Shown piece by piece: positions 25,114 to 34,443 of a DNA stretch of 64,000 nt; within the stretch, counting starts at the first letter, position 1, and each line of letters starts with the position of its first letter. The stretch lies in contig NZ_JAAAPM020000014.1 in NCBI RefSeq assembly GCF_009909155.2, positions 1 to 64,000 of the forward strand, in the 5' to 3' direction. Both the position numbers and the translations under genes were made by a program. The notes under the pieces were generated by a model. That model was given only the letters and a program-made list of their open reading frames with translations, was not told the origin of the DNA and made no database searches. The stretch is from Flavobacterium undicola (GTDB lineage: Bacteria; Bacteroidota; Bacteroidia; Flavobacteriales; Flavobacteriaceae).

Positions 25114-27057
25114 TTATTCTTTAATCTTCTTCACAGGATTAATTCCTGCATGAGTAGGAACAACTTGTTTGATGCTTCCATCGGCATTGAATTCGAGTTT
25201 ATCGATGGCCACTTCACGATGAAAACCAGCTGCACCACCCATACTAATCCCGGTAGGGTATGAAAAACGGTGATAAACAATATACCATTCGTCTTTTTTA
25301 GGAACTTTCACTACCGAATTGTGTCCTGTTGCATAGATTCCTTCTTCTTTATTTCCTTGGATAACAATATTATCTTTTGGAATTTCAATTGGCCCCAAAG
25401 GTGATTTTGAAATACCATATCTCACTTTATAATTTGAACTTCTAGTGTCGTCTTCACTCCACATAAAGTAATATTTACCATTTCGATAAATCACATAAGT
25501 TCCTTCTCTAAAAGTGTTATCCACTTTAATGACTTTAGTGCTTCCTGGTTTAATTGAAACCATATCAGGATTTAGCTCGGCAACACCCATATACATATTT
25601 CCCCAATACAAATAGCTTTTTCCGCTTACTGGATCAGTAAAAACATCCGGGTCAATTTCCTGACCATCTTTTATACCTTCAGGCCTGCTACTTACCAATG
25701 CTTTTCCGCTATCCTTGAAAGGACCTGTAGGATTGTCTGAAACTGCTACTCCTACTTTTTGTGCTCCTGTGTAATAATAGAAATATTGGTATTTCCCTTT
25801 TATCTTTTTCTCGACAATACAAGGAGCCCAGGCATTTCTGTTTGCCCAACTTACATCTTTCCTAAGATCTAAAATAATTCCTTCTGGTTTCCAATCTACT
25901 AGATTATCTGACGAAAAAGTTTTAAAATAATTCCCTGACCAACGATCAAATCCATCACTGGTTGGGTAGATATAATATTTACCTGTTTTCTCAGCATACA
26001 AAACCTCCGGATCGGCATGATAACCTTCAAGAGCAGGATTATTATTAATTTGAGGATAGGCTGCTGGCTTTCCCCATTTGGCAATCAGTCCTTTCAATTC
26101 AGAACGTGTAATAGGTAAAATCGTCCCGTGACGCGGATGAAAATCCATTGAAATTTCGTTATCAATTACCGTAAAATGTTCTAAATCTTTTGTTTTTGTA
26201 AATTGATATTTTCCTTTCATGTACATATCATACATCAGAATATATTCGTCAGAATGATTTAACTTGAATACACTTGAACCTTCAACACCTTCTTTAGTTT
26301 GTTGCAAATAATTATCGTTTTCTGTCCAATTTCCAGATGTTAAATCAGATGTTATAGCCACTTTAATTCCCGGCGTATTGGTTTCGGTTTTATAAAAAAG
26401 ATGATAAACGCCGTCTTTTTCGATAATATCGCCATCAATACAAGCATTTCCTGCTTTTGGAACAAACAATAATTTTGGCTCACTTTCTAAAGCCGTAAAA
26501 TCTTTATTGGCGTAAGCATAATAAATCTTATCCGGACCACCCGCATGTTGCATACTGAAATAAATCATGTATTTACCTGCTTTTGCATCATAGATCGTTT
26601 GTGGCGCCCAAACTCTTTTTAAGTTTTCGTTTCCGGGAAAAGTCGTTTGAATATTGACAATACTGCTTTTCCAGTTTACCAAATCGGTACTTTTTAATAA
26701 TACCATCGCACGATTGCTATCCCAACCTTTAAAAGAAGTCATATCAGTCAAAACCATATAAAAAGTTTTACCATCGTCACCTCTTAAAATATGTGGATCA
26801 CGAACACCGCCTGTAGAACTGATAATTTTACTATCTATTACTGGTTTATTATTATTTAGATGGTAAAAATGATAACCATCGGCACTAATAGCATAGCGTA
26901 CTGCTTCCTCTTCTACAGCATTTCCTGTGAAATAAACAAACAAGTAAGATGTTAAATCCTTTTCGGCAATAACAGGCGGAACGCCAGTTTTATTTTGAGC
27001 CTTTGAAAAACTAATGAGTGTTAAAAATAAAACTAAACTGAATTGTATTTTACGCAT
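25114..27057 (-). CDS. Tandem GH43-like glycoside hydrolase
   Basis: 647 residues with a signal peptide (cleavage near SFSKAQ). Two five-bladed propeller domains are visible. The first (about 35-310) has STGGVRDPHI (Asp87), WAPQTIYD and ACIDGDIIEKDG; the second (about 340-640) has GYHADPEVLY (Asp349, likely base), APCIVEKKIKGKYQYFYYY, GQEIDPDVFTD (Asp469) and FREGTYVIYRNG (Glu518, likely acid). The second domain has the classic GH43 triad; the first may be catalytic or only binding. GH43 members act as arabinofuranosidases, beta-galactosidases, exo-beta-1,3-galactanases or xylosidases, so the subfamily decides. The gene shares one base with GH27 upstream, so the two are cotranslated. Confidence 0.85.
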   Translation of the reverse strand: MRKIQFSLVLFLTLISFSKAQNKTGVPPVIAEKDLTSYLFVYFTGNAVEEEAVRYAISADGYHFYHLNNNKPVIDSKIISSTGGVRDPHILRGDDGKTFYMVLTDMTSFKGWDSNRAMVLLKSTDLVNWKSSIVNIQTTFPGNENLKRVWAPQTIYDAKAGKYMIYFSMQHAGGPDKIYYAYANKDFTALESEPKLLFVPKAGNACIDGDIIEKDGVYHLFYKTETNTPGIKVAITSDLTSGNWTENDNYLQQTKEGVEGSSVFKLNHSDEYILMYDMYMKGKYQFTKTKDLEHFTVIDNEISMDFHPRHGTILPITRSELKGLIAKWGKPAAYPQINNNPALEGYHADPEVLYAEKTGKYYIYPTSDGFDRWSGNYFKTFSSDNLVDWKPEGIILDLRKDVSWANRNAWAPCIVEKKIKGKYQYFYYYTGAQKVGVAVSDNPTGPFKDSGKALVSSRPEGIKDGQEIDPDVFTDPVSGKSYLYWGNMYMGVAELNPDMVSIKPGSTKVIKVDNTFREGTYVIYRNGKYYFMWSEDDTRSSNYKVRYGISKSPLGPIEIPKDNIVIQGNKEEGIYATGHNSVVKVPKKDEWYIVYHRFSYPTGISMGGAAGFHREVAIDKLEFNADGSIKQVVPTHAGINPVKKIKE

Positions 27058-28424
27058 TATTTTTTCGCTTTTAATTTATACAAAACTGAAGCATGTTCTT
27101 TTAATGAAACAGTAACTTCGCCTTTAACAGCACCTACTTTTTTTCCAGTCCACATATTAGTAATTTCAGCATTATTGATTCCTAAATCAGCTAAACGAAC
27201 TGATACTTCTTTAAGATCTCTGTCTGAAATATTAAATAATGCTAAATAAATACTTCCATCTTTTGGGTTTTTTGAAGTCACTGCTACTTTTCCATCTTTT
27301 TGAAAAAGTTGTTTTACATCAGTACTTTCACGGTGCATTTTTAGTACTTCTTTATTCGTTAATAATGATAAAGTAAACGCATCATTACTTGGTAAATCTC
27401 CACCAAAAAACAACGGTGATTTAAAGATGTTGAAAAAAGTAATCAAGGTGTATTGTTCGTCTTTTGTTAAACGAGACATTCTGTCTTCTCCACGTTCTCC
27501 TCTTAACGAAATTCTCCCTAACGGAATCATATCGCAATCAGGCCAAGTTCCTGCTGCAATGTGTGGATACCATTTTTGAGCAACATCCATTAAATGAGTA
27601 ATGTGTGGCCAGGTATCCCAAACATCATCCACCATACGCCACATGTTAGCGTGTGAACTTACGTGAGCAGCTACCGAAATTGGCGTTTCTCCAGGCGAAG
27701 TACTTAAAACTATTTTGCGACCACATTTGTCAATTGCTTTTCTAATCAAATTGATTTCTCCTTCGTGATACGGTCTTGACAAATCATCAATTTTGATAAA
27801 ATCTACTCCCCATTGTGCATATAATTCGAATAAAGAATCATAATATTCCTGAGCTCCCGGTTTGTCAGCAAGAATAGTATAATTGTCTTTCAACCATTCG
27901 CATTGTAAGGCTGTAGTGTATATTTTGTCGGCAGTAATTCCGTTTGCGCCTTTAATTGGCAACTTTTCTTCCACTGCTTTTTTAGGAATTCCACGCATGA
28001 TATGGATTCCAAATTTCAATCCTTTTTTATGAATATAATCGGCCAATGGTTTAAAACCTTGTCCGTCTTTTGCCGAAGGAAATCTATTCAATGCAGGAAA
28101 ATATCTTCCGTATTGATCCATTACATAACGTGGATCTTTCTGGTTGTAACCTCCTGCTTTATCATTTTCTACAAACCATCTGATGTCTACTACAATATAT
28201 TCCCAACCTGATTTTTTTAAGTTTTTAACCATATAATCAGCATTGGCTTTTACTTCATGCTCCTCCACTGTCGAGCCATAACAATCCCAACTGTTCCATC
28301 CCATTGGAGGGGTTTGAGCCCATTGTTTAAATTCTGCATTTTTGAAAACTGTTTTTTGAGCATTGGAAGAAACCGATACCAAAACAACTCCTAGTACCAG
28401 AGCAATTTTATTCTTTATTCTCAT
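27057..28424 (-). CDS. GH27 alpha-galactosidase-like enzyme
   Basis: 455 residues from the ATG at 28424, which starts a signal peptide (KNKIALVLGVVLVSVSSNAQ). The longer frame start at 28460 is a TTG lying inside a promoter-like element. GH27 marks are TPPMGWNSWDCYG, the catalytic stretch WGVDFIKIDDL (Asp213 in this numbering), STSPGETPIS, and WRMVDDVWDTW with the probable acid/base Asp, followed by a C-terminal beta domain. Family activities include alpha-galactosidase and beta-L-arabinopyranosidase; the latter would suit an arabinogalactan substrate. The stop overlaps the GH43 start (ATG at 27057) by one base. Confidence 0.88.
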   Translation of the reverse strand: MRIKNKIALVLGVVLVSVSSNAQKTVFKNAEFKQWAQTPPMGWNSWDCYGSTVEEHEVKANADYMVKNLKKSGWEYIVVDIRWFVENDKAGGYNQKDPRYVMDQYGRYFPALNRFPSAKDGQGFKPLADYIHKKGLKFGIHIMRGIPKKAVEEKLPIKGANGITADKIYTTALQCEWLKDNYTILADKPGAQEYYDSLFELYAQWGVDFIKIDDLSRPYHEGEINLIRKAIDKCGRKIVLSTSPGETPISVAAHVSSHANMWRMVDDVWDTWPHITHLMDVAQKWYPHIAAGTWPDCDMIPLGRISLRGERGEDRMSRLTKDEQYTLITFFNIFKSPLFFGGDLPSNDAFTLSLLTNKEVLKMHRESTDVKQLFQKDGKVAVTSKNPKDGSIYLALFNISDRDLKEVSVRLADLGINNAEITNMWTGKKVGAVKGEVTVSLKEHASVLYKLKAKK

Positions 28425-28457
28425 TTTTTGGTTTTTATACGTGTTAATATTACACTT

Positions 28458-28465
28458 CAAATGTA
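28458..28465 (-). promoter_or_regulatory. Candidate -7 element for the GH27-GH43 transcript
   Basis: Minus-strand TACATTTG fits TAnnTTTG exactly and lies about 33 bases before the GH27 ATG (28424), just after the terminator at 28489-28523. The -33 region is weak. It suggests that GH27 and GH43 form their own unit inside the PUL. Confidence 0.45.
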
Positions 28466-28488
28466 ATGAACTTTTTTATTATAAAAAA

Positions 28489-28523
28489 TTAACCTGCCTA
28501 CTAAAAAAAAGTAAACAGGTCAA
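28489..28523 (-). terminator. Imperfect terminator after GH2
   Basis: TTAACCTG (28489-28496) pairs with CAGGTCAA (28516-28523) with wobble and one mismatch, and on the minus strand a short T tract (28488-28483) follows. It lies 50 bases past the GH2 stop. Moderate strength. Confidence 0.55.
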
Positions 28524-28572
28524 TTTATAAAATAGCATTATTTTAATTATTTCTCTTTTCGAGAAAAACAAC

Positions 28573-31008
28573 TTACTTTACATTAATAGTCACTTCAACC
28601 GATTTTAACCAAGGGCTGGAAAATTGAACTTTAATAGGTGTTTTATCTCCATTTGCCTGAATATAAGCTAAAATATGTCCGTGATATGCACGTTGCTCGT
28701 TATCAGTATAATCAGTCATATCCGAATTATTTCCTGCTTCTAATCCTAATAAACTTGCTGAACCACTTAGAATTTTACAAGTTATTTCGTTATCAGAAAT
28801 CATTACCGGAACTCCGTTTTCATCAACTACTTGTAAAACGATTTCGGCTACACCTTTATCTTTATTGATAACTGCATCAGCACTTTTCACAACAATAGCT
28901 TGCGGTTGTTTTGAAGAAGTAATAGCATAACGACTCACTTCTTTATTATTCTTATCCAATCCTACTGCCTCTAATTTACCGGATTGAAACGGAATATCCC
29001 ATGAAATAATTCCAGTTTCCTGATCGTAATCTTTTGCTTCACCCACCACTTTTCCATCTAATTCAAGACGTGCTTTAGCCGCATTAGTATAACAAACCAC
29101 TTTAACTTTTTGTTCTTCCTTGTAATTCCATATTGGCCAAGCGTCCATTGATAGGTCTTTTTTGTTTGGATTATTCGAAAGATAAGTTCCTATATAAATC
29201 ATTGATGTATCAGACCAAAGTGATTGACGGAAATAACCTCTTGGCTTAATCGCTCCTGAAAAATCAACTAATCCTGAATAAAAACCTCTAGATGGCCAGC
29301 TTCCTGATTCTCCTAAATAATCAATTCCTGTCCATAAGAACTGTCCAAAAATATGCTCATTATTTTTCACCGCTAACCAAGCTTCATAATCATGACGATT
29401 TTCGCTACCAAAAATCACTCGTTTAGGATATTTTTTATGATCTGATTGGTATTTACTTTCAGTGTAATTGTATCCTGTAATATCTAAAGCTCCCGGATAT
29501 TCTGTTTCATTAGACATCGCTACTCCGGCTAAACCAGCAGTTGTAGGACGAGATTTGTCGTATTTTTTAACTGCAGCAACTAGGCGTTTTGCAATGGCTC
29601 CCAAACGCATTGCATCTGGAGCATCTTTTTTATAACCTCCGTAAGCGGCTTGTGAGAATCCTGTATCTCCTCCTCCAGCTAATACCGGGTGAGAATACGG
29701 ATCATTAGGATAATCTACTTCGTTACCGATACTCCAGGCAAAAACAGAAAGGTGATTTCTATCACGACGCACAAAATCTTCTAAATCTTTTTCGGCCCAA
29801 TCAGCAAAAATATCGAACGAACCTTCAAATCCAGGTGTTCCCTGATTCCAACCTTCTAACCATTTGCGTTTTGGGAATTCCCATTCGTCATAAGCTTCGT
29901 TTAAAACTAACAAACCAAGTTGATCACACAATTCATAAAAATCAGGTGCCTGAGGATTATGACTGGTACGTATTGCATTTACACCAATTTCTTTTAAGGT
30001 TTTCAATCTTCCCTCTAATACTTCACGAGGAACTGCTGAACCTAATACTCCTGCATCATGATGCAAACAAACTCCTTTTATTTTCATCCATTTGCCATTT
30101 AAAGCAAAGCCTTTATTAGCATCGAAAGTAAAATTTCTAAAACCTGTTTGAGTTATCGAATGATCAATTACTTGTCCATCTTTTAACACAGTAGTTTTTA
30201 ATTGGTACAAATTAGGATGTGCTAAATCCCATAATTGAGGATTGTTTACTTTTATTTTTGCAGCAATTTTCCCCGATTGATTGGCAGCAATTGCTATATT
30301 ATTAGTACTCTTTGCAACTGTTTTTCCATCATTAGCAATCAATTCATTAACAACAGTTAAATTGGTATTTCCAGTAGAAGCATTTTCGACATCCACTTCA
30401 ACATTCAAAATTCCTGTATTTTTACTTACTTCCGGATAAGCATAAACACCCCATTGTGCAATATGCACAGGGTTAGCATACACTACCCAAACATTACGGT
30501 AAATCCCTGAACCTGTATACCAACGAGAATCGGCACTTTTACTGTGATCCACACGAACAGCAATCGTGTTTTTTTCACCATATTTAATATACGGAGTCGC
30601 ATCATAAGCAAAAGAAAGATACCCATTAGGGCGTTTCCCTAAAGACTTTCCATTAACAAAAACTTCGCTTCTGTTGTAAACGCCTTCAAAATATAAGTAT
30701 ACTTTTTGACCTTTCTTTGCTGATGGCACATCCATTGATTTTCTATACCAGGCAATTCCTGCCGGCAAAAATCCTGTAGCACTTGCTAAAGTTGGACTCA
30801 ACTGTCCTTTAATGCTCCAATCATGAGGAAGTGCAATATTTTGCCACTTACCATCGTCAAAACCAGCACTCTGAAAGTCTTTATTGTCTTGCAGAATAAA
30901 TTTCCATTGTTCATTAATTTTTTGAGAATCCCCAAATCCTATTTGACTAAAAGCAGACACATAAGAAAAAGCGAGAATTGCTAGAAAAGTTCTTTTTGTT
31001 GTTAACAT
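28573..31008 (-). CDS. GH2 beta-galactosidase-like enzyme
   Basis: 811 residues with a signal peptide (FLAILAFSYVSAFSQ). GH2 order is complete: sugar-binding domain (LPHDWSIKGQL, FEGVYNRSEVFVNGK), an immunoglobulin-like domain to about 290, a TIM barrel with NAIRTSHNPQAPDFYELCD, WSIGNEVD (acid/base Glu430) and IFGSENRHDYE (nucleophile Glu536), then a DUF4982-type domain and a final Big-like domain. Family members cleave beta-galactosides, among other sugars. In the PUL it would trim galactose from oligosaccharides made by the GH30 enzyme. It lies 170 bases downstream of the GH30 gene. The exact specificity is unresolved. Confidence 0.9.
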   Translation of the reverse strand: MLTTKRTFLAILAFSYVSAFSQIGFGDSQKINEQWKFILQDNKDFQSAGFDDGKWQNIALPHDWSIKGQLSPTLASATGFLPAGIAWYRKSMDVPSAKKGQKVYLYFEGVYNRSEVFVNGKSLGKRPNGYLSFAYDATPYIKYGEKNTIAVRVDHSKSADSRWYTGSGIYRNVWVVYANPVHIAQWGVYAYPEVSKNTGILNVEVDVENASTGNTNLTVVNELIANDGKTVAKSTNNIAIAANQSGKIAAKIKVNNPQLWDLAHPNLYQLKTTVLKDGQVIDHSITQTGFRNFTFDANKGFALNGKWMKIKGVCLHHDAGVLGSAVPREVLEGRLKTLKEIGVNAIRTSHNPQAPDFYELCDQLGLLVLNEAYDEWEFPKRKWLEGWNQGTPGFEGSFDIFADWAEKDLEDFVRRDRNHLSVFAWSIGNEVDYPNDPYSHPVLAGGGDTGFSQAAYGGYKKDAPDAMRLGAIAKRLVAAVKKYDKSRPTTAGLAGVAMSNETEYPGALDITGYNYTESKYQSDHKKYPKRVIFGSENRHDYEAWLAVKNNEHIFGQFLWTGIDYLGESGSWPSRGFYSGLVDFSGAIKPRGYFRQSLWSDTSMIYIGTYLSNNPNKKDLSMDAWPIWNYKEEQKVKVVCYTNAAKARLELDGKVVGEAKDYDQETGIISWDIPFQSGKLEAVGLDKNNKEVSRYAITSSKQPQAIVVKSADAVINKDKGVAEIVLQVVDENGVPVMISDNEITCKILSGSASLLGLEAGNNSDMTDYTDNEQRAYHGHILAYIQANGDKTPIKVQFSSPWLKSVEVTINVK

Positions 31009-31178
31009 AATTATATTTTTAATAAAATAAGTGCGCTATATCATTCTGATTTTCTATAAAGATAGCTTACAGAAGCAAAGAAATGATTAAATAGCTATTA
31101 TAAAGAGGGTTAAATTCGTAAATTAAGTACTATAAAATATACTTTTTAAATTATTACTCTGATTTGTGATACAAAATT

Positions 31179-32822
31179 TTACTTATAAGTTCCCATATAA
31201 GTAACTACTGCTCTTGCTGGAATTTCAAAACCTGTAGCAACTACATTAGTTCCTTTTTTCAAACTCATTGTTTCAGAAGTAGTATAAGGAGTCAATGTAT
31301 TGTTTACTAATGCGCCTCCCGAAAGATTTAAATTGTACGTTCTTGCCGAAGTACTAAAATTAACTGCTACAATAACCAGTTTTTTTGCAACCGCATCTTT
31401 GTAAGCCGTCAGCATCACATCTTTAGTAGCTGTTGAATTATCTAAATTAGGTATTTGAACTCTTTGCATTCCTGGTTTTACGAAGAAAGAAAAATTTCCA
31501 AAAGCCCAAAGAATTTTAGAATCTCTAACAAAACCATCATTTTTACAATAATTAGCATCGCCAGCTCCTTTTGTCAATCCGTTGTCAACATGCACTAATC
31601 CATCTTTATAATCTCCACGGCTTACTGCCGTCCACCATTGCCAAGAAGTAACACCTCCAATGGATATATCAGTACTGATAATACGTGCTACCCAAAGCGC
31701 TGTTTGCATTCCTAAATCTCTTCCTGGACCAGCTCCTCCTGGAAGTTCTGCTGTTCCTGGGCTTTCAAGGATAGAATATTCAGAAGCCCAAACGCTCAAT
31801 CCAGGAACCGTATTTGCTCTGGCTGCAACAGATTGTCTAGATGAAATTAATTCGCTCAATGGCCAAGCTTGCCAGTAACTATGTCCTGAAATTGTTTTCT
31901 TTACATTCGTTAAGCCAGCAATATTTTTAGTCGAATTTACACCAAAGAAATAATCAATCTGGTTAGAACGATTTTCTTTTCCTGTAACTGTTTTATACAA
32001 AGGCTCAAAAGCACCCGCTTCGCCCACTACAATTTGTGAATTTAATCCTTTTGCCTGTAATTTTGGAGCTAATGTATTTACAAAACTGTAAATATTAGCA
32101 TTAGAAGCCGGTGAACCTTCTTGTCCAGAACCATCCCATTCGTATTGTGGTTCGTTAAACGGACTTAAATAATCAATTGTTAAATCATGTTCCTTTTTTA
32201 ATTTATCAATAGCATTAACCCAAAAATCAGCTAATTCAGGCATTTTACCGTCTTTCAAATTGTAAAATTCTTTGATACTAGCATGTGCTTTTCCATTTTG
32301 AGTTAAATAAACAGGCGCGCTATTAGTAAAAGCTAATAATTTATCTACTCCGCGCTGTTTAGCTGCTTTCATAAACCATACTTGTCCAGCCTGCTTACTC
32401 ATGTTGTAACTTACCCCATCAGTAGTAAAACACTCCGTACGTCTCCACTCATCAGTTATATCACTTGCATCACCTTGCTCTGTACTACCAGCACCAAGAT
32501 TAAAACGCCATAATGACAAACCAATTCCTTTTGGATTTCCTTCACTATCAACTTCTCTACTGAATAACAAATCGGCAATTGCATTTTTTTTATTTGTAGG
32601 CCAATTTTTTCCGATATTATTACATTGCCAGGCATCAGAAGCTCCAAAGCTTTCCATAGTTTGAAGATTGGCATCAAGATTAATTTTCAGTTCTCTTGTC
32701 GTTTCAACAACAGGCTCTGAATTTTCACTAGTATTATCAGATGAACAGCTAATTAAAGCCGAATTCATGGAAAGTAAGCCTACAAACAGTAGGCTTACTT
32801 TATATTTTTTTATCAAATTCAT
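31179..32822 (-). CDS. GH30 lipoprotein, likely endo-beta-1,6-galactanase
   Basis: 547 residues with lipobox ALISC (Cys26), so probably an outer-membrane lipoprotein. The GH30 barrel has GFGASDAWQC-like entry near 59-67, LSPFNEPQYEW (acid/base Glu224) and LSVWASEYSIL (nucleophile Glu348), and ends in a beta-sandwich (MLTAYKDAVAKKLVIVAVNF). The overall look (FNEPQYEWDG, QWWTAVSRGDYKDGL) resembles the subfamily containing fungal and Bacteroides endo-beta-1,6-galactanases, from memory. The ATG lies one base past the SusD stop codon, so it is translationally coupled to SusCD, as expected for the surface endo-enzyme that cuts the polymer before import. Other GH30 activities remain possible. Confidence 0.85.
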   Translation of the reverse strand: MNLIKKYKVSLLFVGLLSMNSALISCSSDNTSENSEPVVETTRELKINLDANLQTMESFGASDAWQCNNIGKNWPTNKKNAIADLLFSREVDSEGNPKGIGLSLWRFNLGAGSTEQGDASDITDEWRRTECFTTDGVSYNMSKQAGQVWFMKAAKQRGVDKLLAFTNSAPVYLTQNGKAHASIKEFYNLKDGKMPELADFWVNAIDKLKKEHDLTIDYLSPFNEPQYEWDGSGQEGSPASNANIYSFVNTLAPKLQAKGLNSQIVVGEAGAFEPLYKTVTGKENRSNQIDYFFGVNSTKNIAGLTNVKKTISGHSYWQAWPLSELISSRQSVAARANTVPGLSVWASEYSILESPGTAELPGGAGPGRDLGMQTALWVARIISTDISIGGVTSWQWWTAVSRGDYKDGLVHVDNGLTKGAGDANYCKNDGFVRDSKILWAFGNFSFFVKPGMQRVQIPNLDNSTATKDVMLTAYKDAVAKKLVIVAVNFSTSARTYNLNLSGGALVNNTLTPYTTSETMSLKKGTNVVATGFEIPARAVVTYMGTYK

Positions 32823-32823
32823 A

Positions 32824-34431
32824 TTAATAATTTGGGTTTTGAGTAATTACATTATTACTTAAATCTCTTTCTATTTGAGGTATTGGCCACAAGAGGTGTT
32901 TACTAGGGTCAAAATTGATTCCTTTATCTTGTGATTCTCTTGTGTTAGTTTTTTCAAAAGGGTCATTTGAATTCAAATTATACTTTACAAAAGTTCCATT
33001 AGGCCCCATCAAAGATTCAATAACTGCTTTTCCTGTAGTTGGATCTTTTTCTCTTCGAATATCAAACAGGCGCAATCCTTCAAAAGCTAATTCTAAGCGA
33101 CGTTCCTTATAGATTTTTCTCAAAAGATTAGGACCAGCCATTCCTTCTACTAAAGGTAAATCTACACGATCTCTAACCACATTAATATCATCCATAGCTC
33201 CACCAGCATTATTTAAATGATAATTAGCTTCAGCTCTGGTAAGATACATTTCAGCCAAACGAATCAATGGCACATTTAATGGCAAGTGACCGTCTTTTTT
33301 ATCTAATGCACGACGCGTAGCGATAGGAATATAATATTTACGACAAATACGTCCTGATTTATTATCATTCAAACTGAATTTATGAGTTGGATTTAACACT
33401 TCGTCTCCATAAGCAGCTTCCCCCCATTTAGTGATAGTGCTTCTACGACGAATTACATCACCCTCAGAAATATAAGCGTTTTCTAAATCACTTGTAGGCA
33501 TACACCATCCCCATCCATCAATAACATCCTTAGTGTCATTACTTGGAAAGTTTTGTTTGTCTTCCCCTCTAGCTCCTGAAAAAGTAGGAAGAGCAGCTCC
33601 TAAAGATCTATCTTGTACAGACGAAGTTTGTGCCTCTAAAATTGATTCAACTCCGTTATGGTTATTTACATTCCAGATATTTAAGAAATTTTCTTCAAGT
33701 TGAAAAGGTCCTTCAGCAATTACTTTTGTTGAATATACTTTAGCATCAGCCCATTTTTCCTGGAACAAAGACACACGAGCTAATAGAGCATAAGCAGCCC
33801 ATTTATTTATTCTACCGTTTCTTGATGCAGTAACGTTTTCCAATTTTGCTGCCGATTCTTTAAGATCAGATTCAATTTGCGCATATACCTCAGCTGCTGA
33901 ACTACGAGATAATTTCAAATCACTCGTACCAAGAGATGTTGTATACAAAGGAACTGCTCCAAAAAGATTCACCAATTCATAATAACAATAAGCACGAACG
34001 AATAATGATTCTCCCATATACTGATTTTTTTGAGCATCAGTAATTGGCGAAGTAGCCATTCTCTCTAAACCAATGTTGGCTGATTGAATTGTATAATAGT
34101 GTGCTGTATATATACTATTCATAGCTCCCATATTGTCTGGAGTTACTACATATTGCGCACAAGGTCTAAACGCACTATTGTCCTGACCTGTGTTACCCAT
34201 CCAGGCATCATCTGTAGCTGTTTCGTTAACTAATCTTGGAGCAAGTAATGTATACCAATCTTTAGCTAATAATAATCGCTGCGTTAATTCATTGGTATAA
34301 TTTTCACATTCCTGTGCTGTTTGAAAGTAATTTTCTAAAGTTTGAACTCCTCTTGCATCTTTCTCGATAAAATCGCTACAAGAAACTGCAACTGCAGCAA
34401 AAGTTAGTATTGATACTATTATTTTTTTCAT
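32824..34431 (-). CDS. SusD/RagB family outer-membrane glycan-binding lipoprotein
   Basis: 535 residues with lipobox AVSC (Cys18). The SusD fold shows in YFQTAQECENYTN, the TPR-like helices (NQYMGESLFVRAYCYYELVNLFG is the marker stretch near 155-177, with AKLENVTASRNGRINKWAAYALLARV later) and the closing LRKIYKERRLELAFEGLRLFDIRR and LLWPIPQIERDLS. SusD proteins lie over the SusC channel and capture the glycan at the cell surface. It begins 12 bases after SusC, the usual SusC-SusD arrangement. Confidence 0.95.
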   Translation of the reverse strand: MKKIIVSILTFAAVAVSCSDFIEKDARGVQTLENYFQTAQECENYTNELTQRLLLAKDWYTLLAPRLVNETATDDAWMGNTGQDNSAFRPCAQYVVTPDNMGAMNSIYTAHYYTIQSANIGLERMATSPITDAQKNQYMGESLFVRAYCYYELVNLFGAVPLYTTSLGTSDLKLSRSSAAEVYAQIESDLKESAAKLENVTASRNGRINKWAAYALLARVSLFQEKWADAKVYSTKVIAEGPFQLEENFLNIWNVNNHNGVESILEAQTSSVQDRSLGAALPTFSGARGEDKQNFPSNDTKDVIDGWGWCMPTSDLENAYISEGDVIRRRSTITKWGEAAYGDEVLNPTHKFSLNDNKSGRICRKYYIPIATRRALDKKDGHLPLNVPLIRLAEMYLTRAEANYHLNNAGGAMDDINVVRDRVDLPLVEGMAGPNLLRKIYKERRLELAFEGLRLFDIRREKDPTTGKAVIESLMGPNGTFVKYNLNSNDPFEKTNTRESQDKGINFDPSKHLLWPIPQIERDLSNNVITQNPNY

Positions 34432-34443
34432 GTTCTTTTATTA

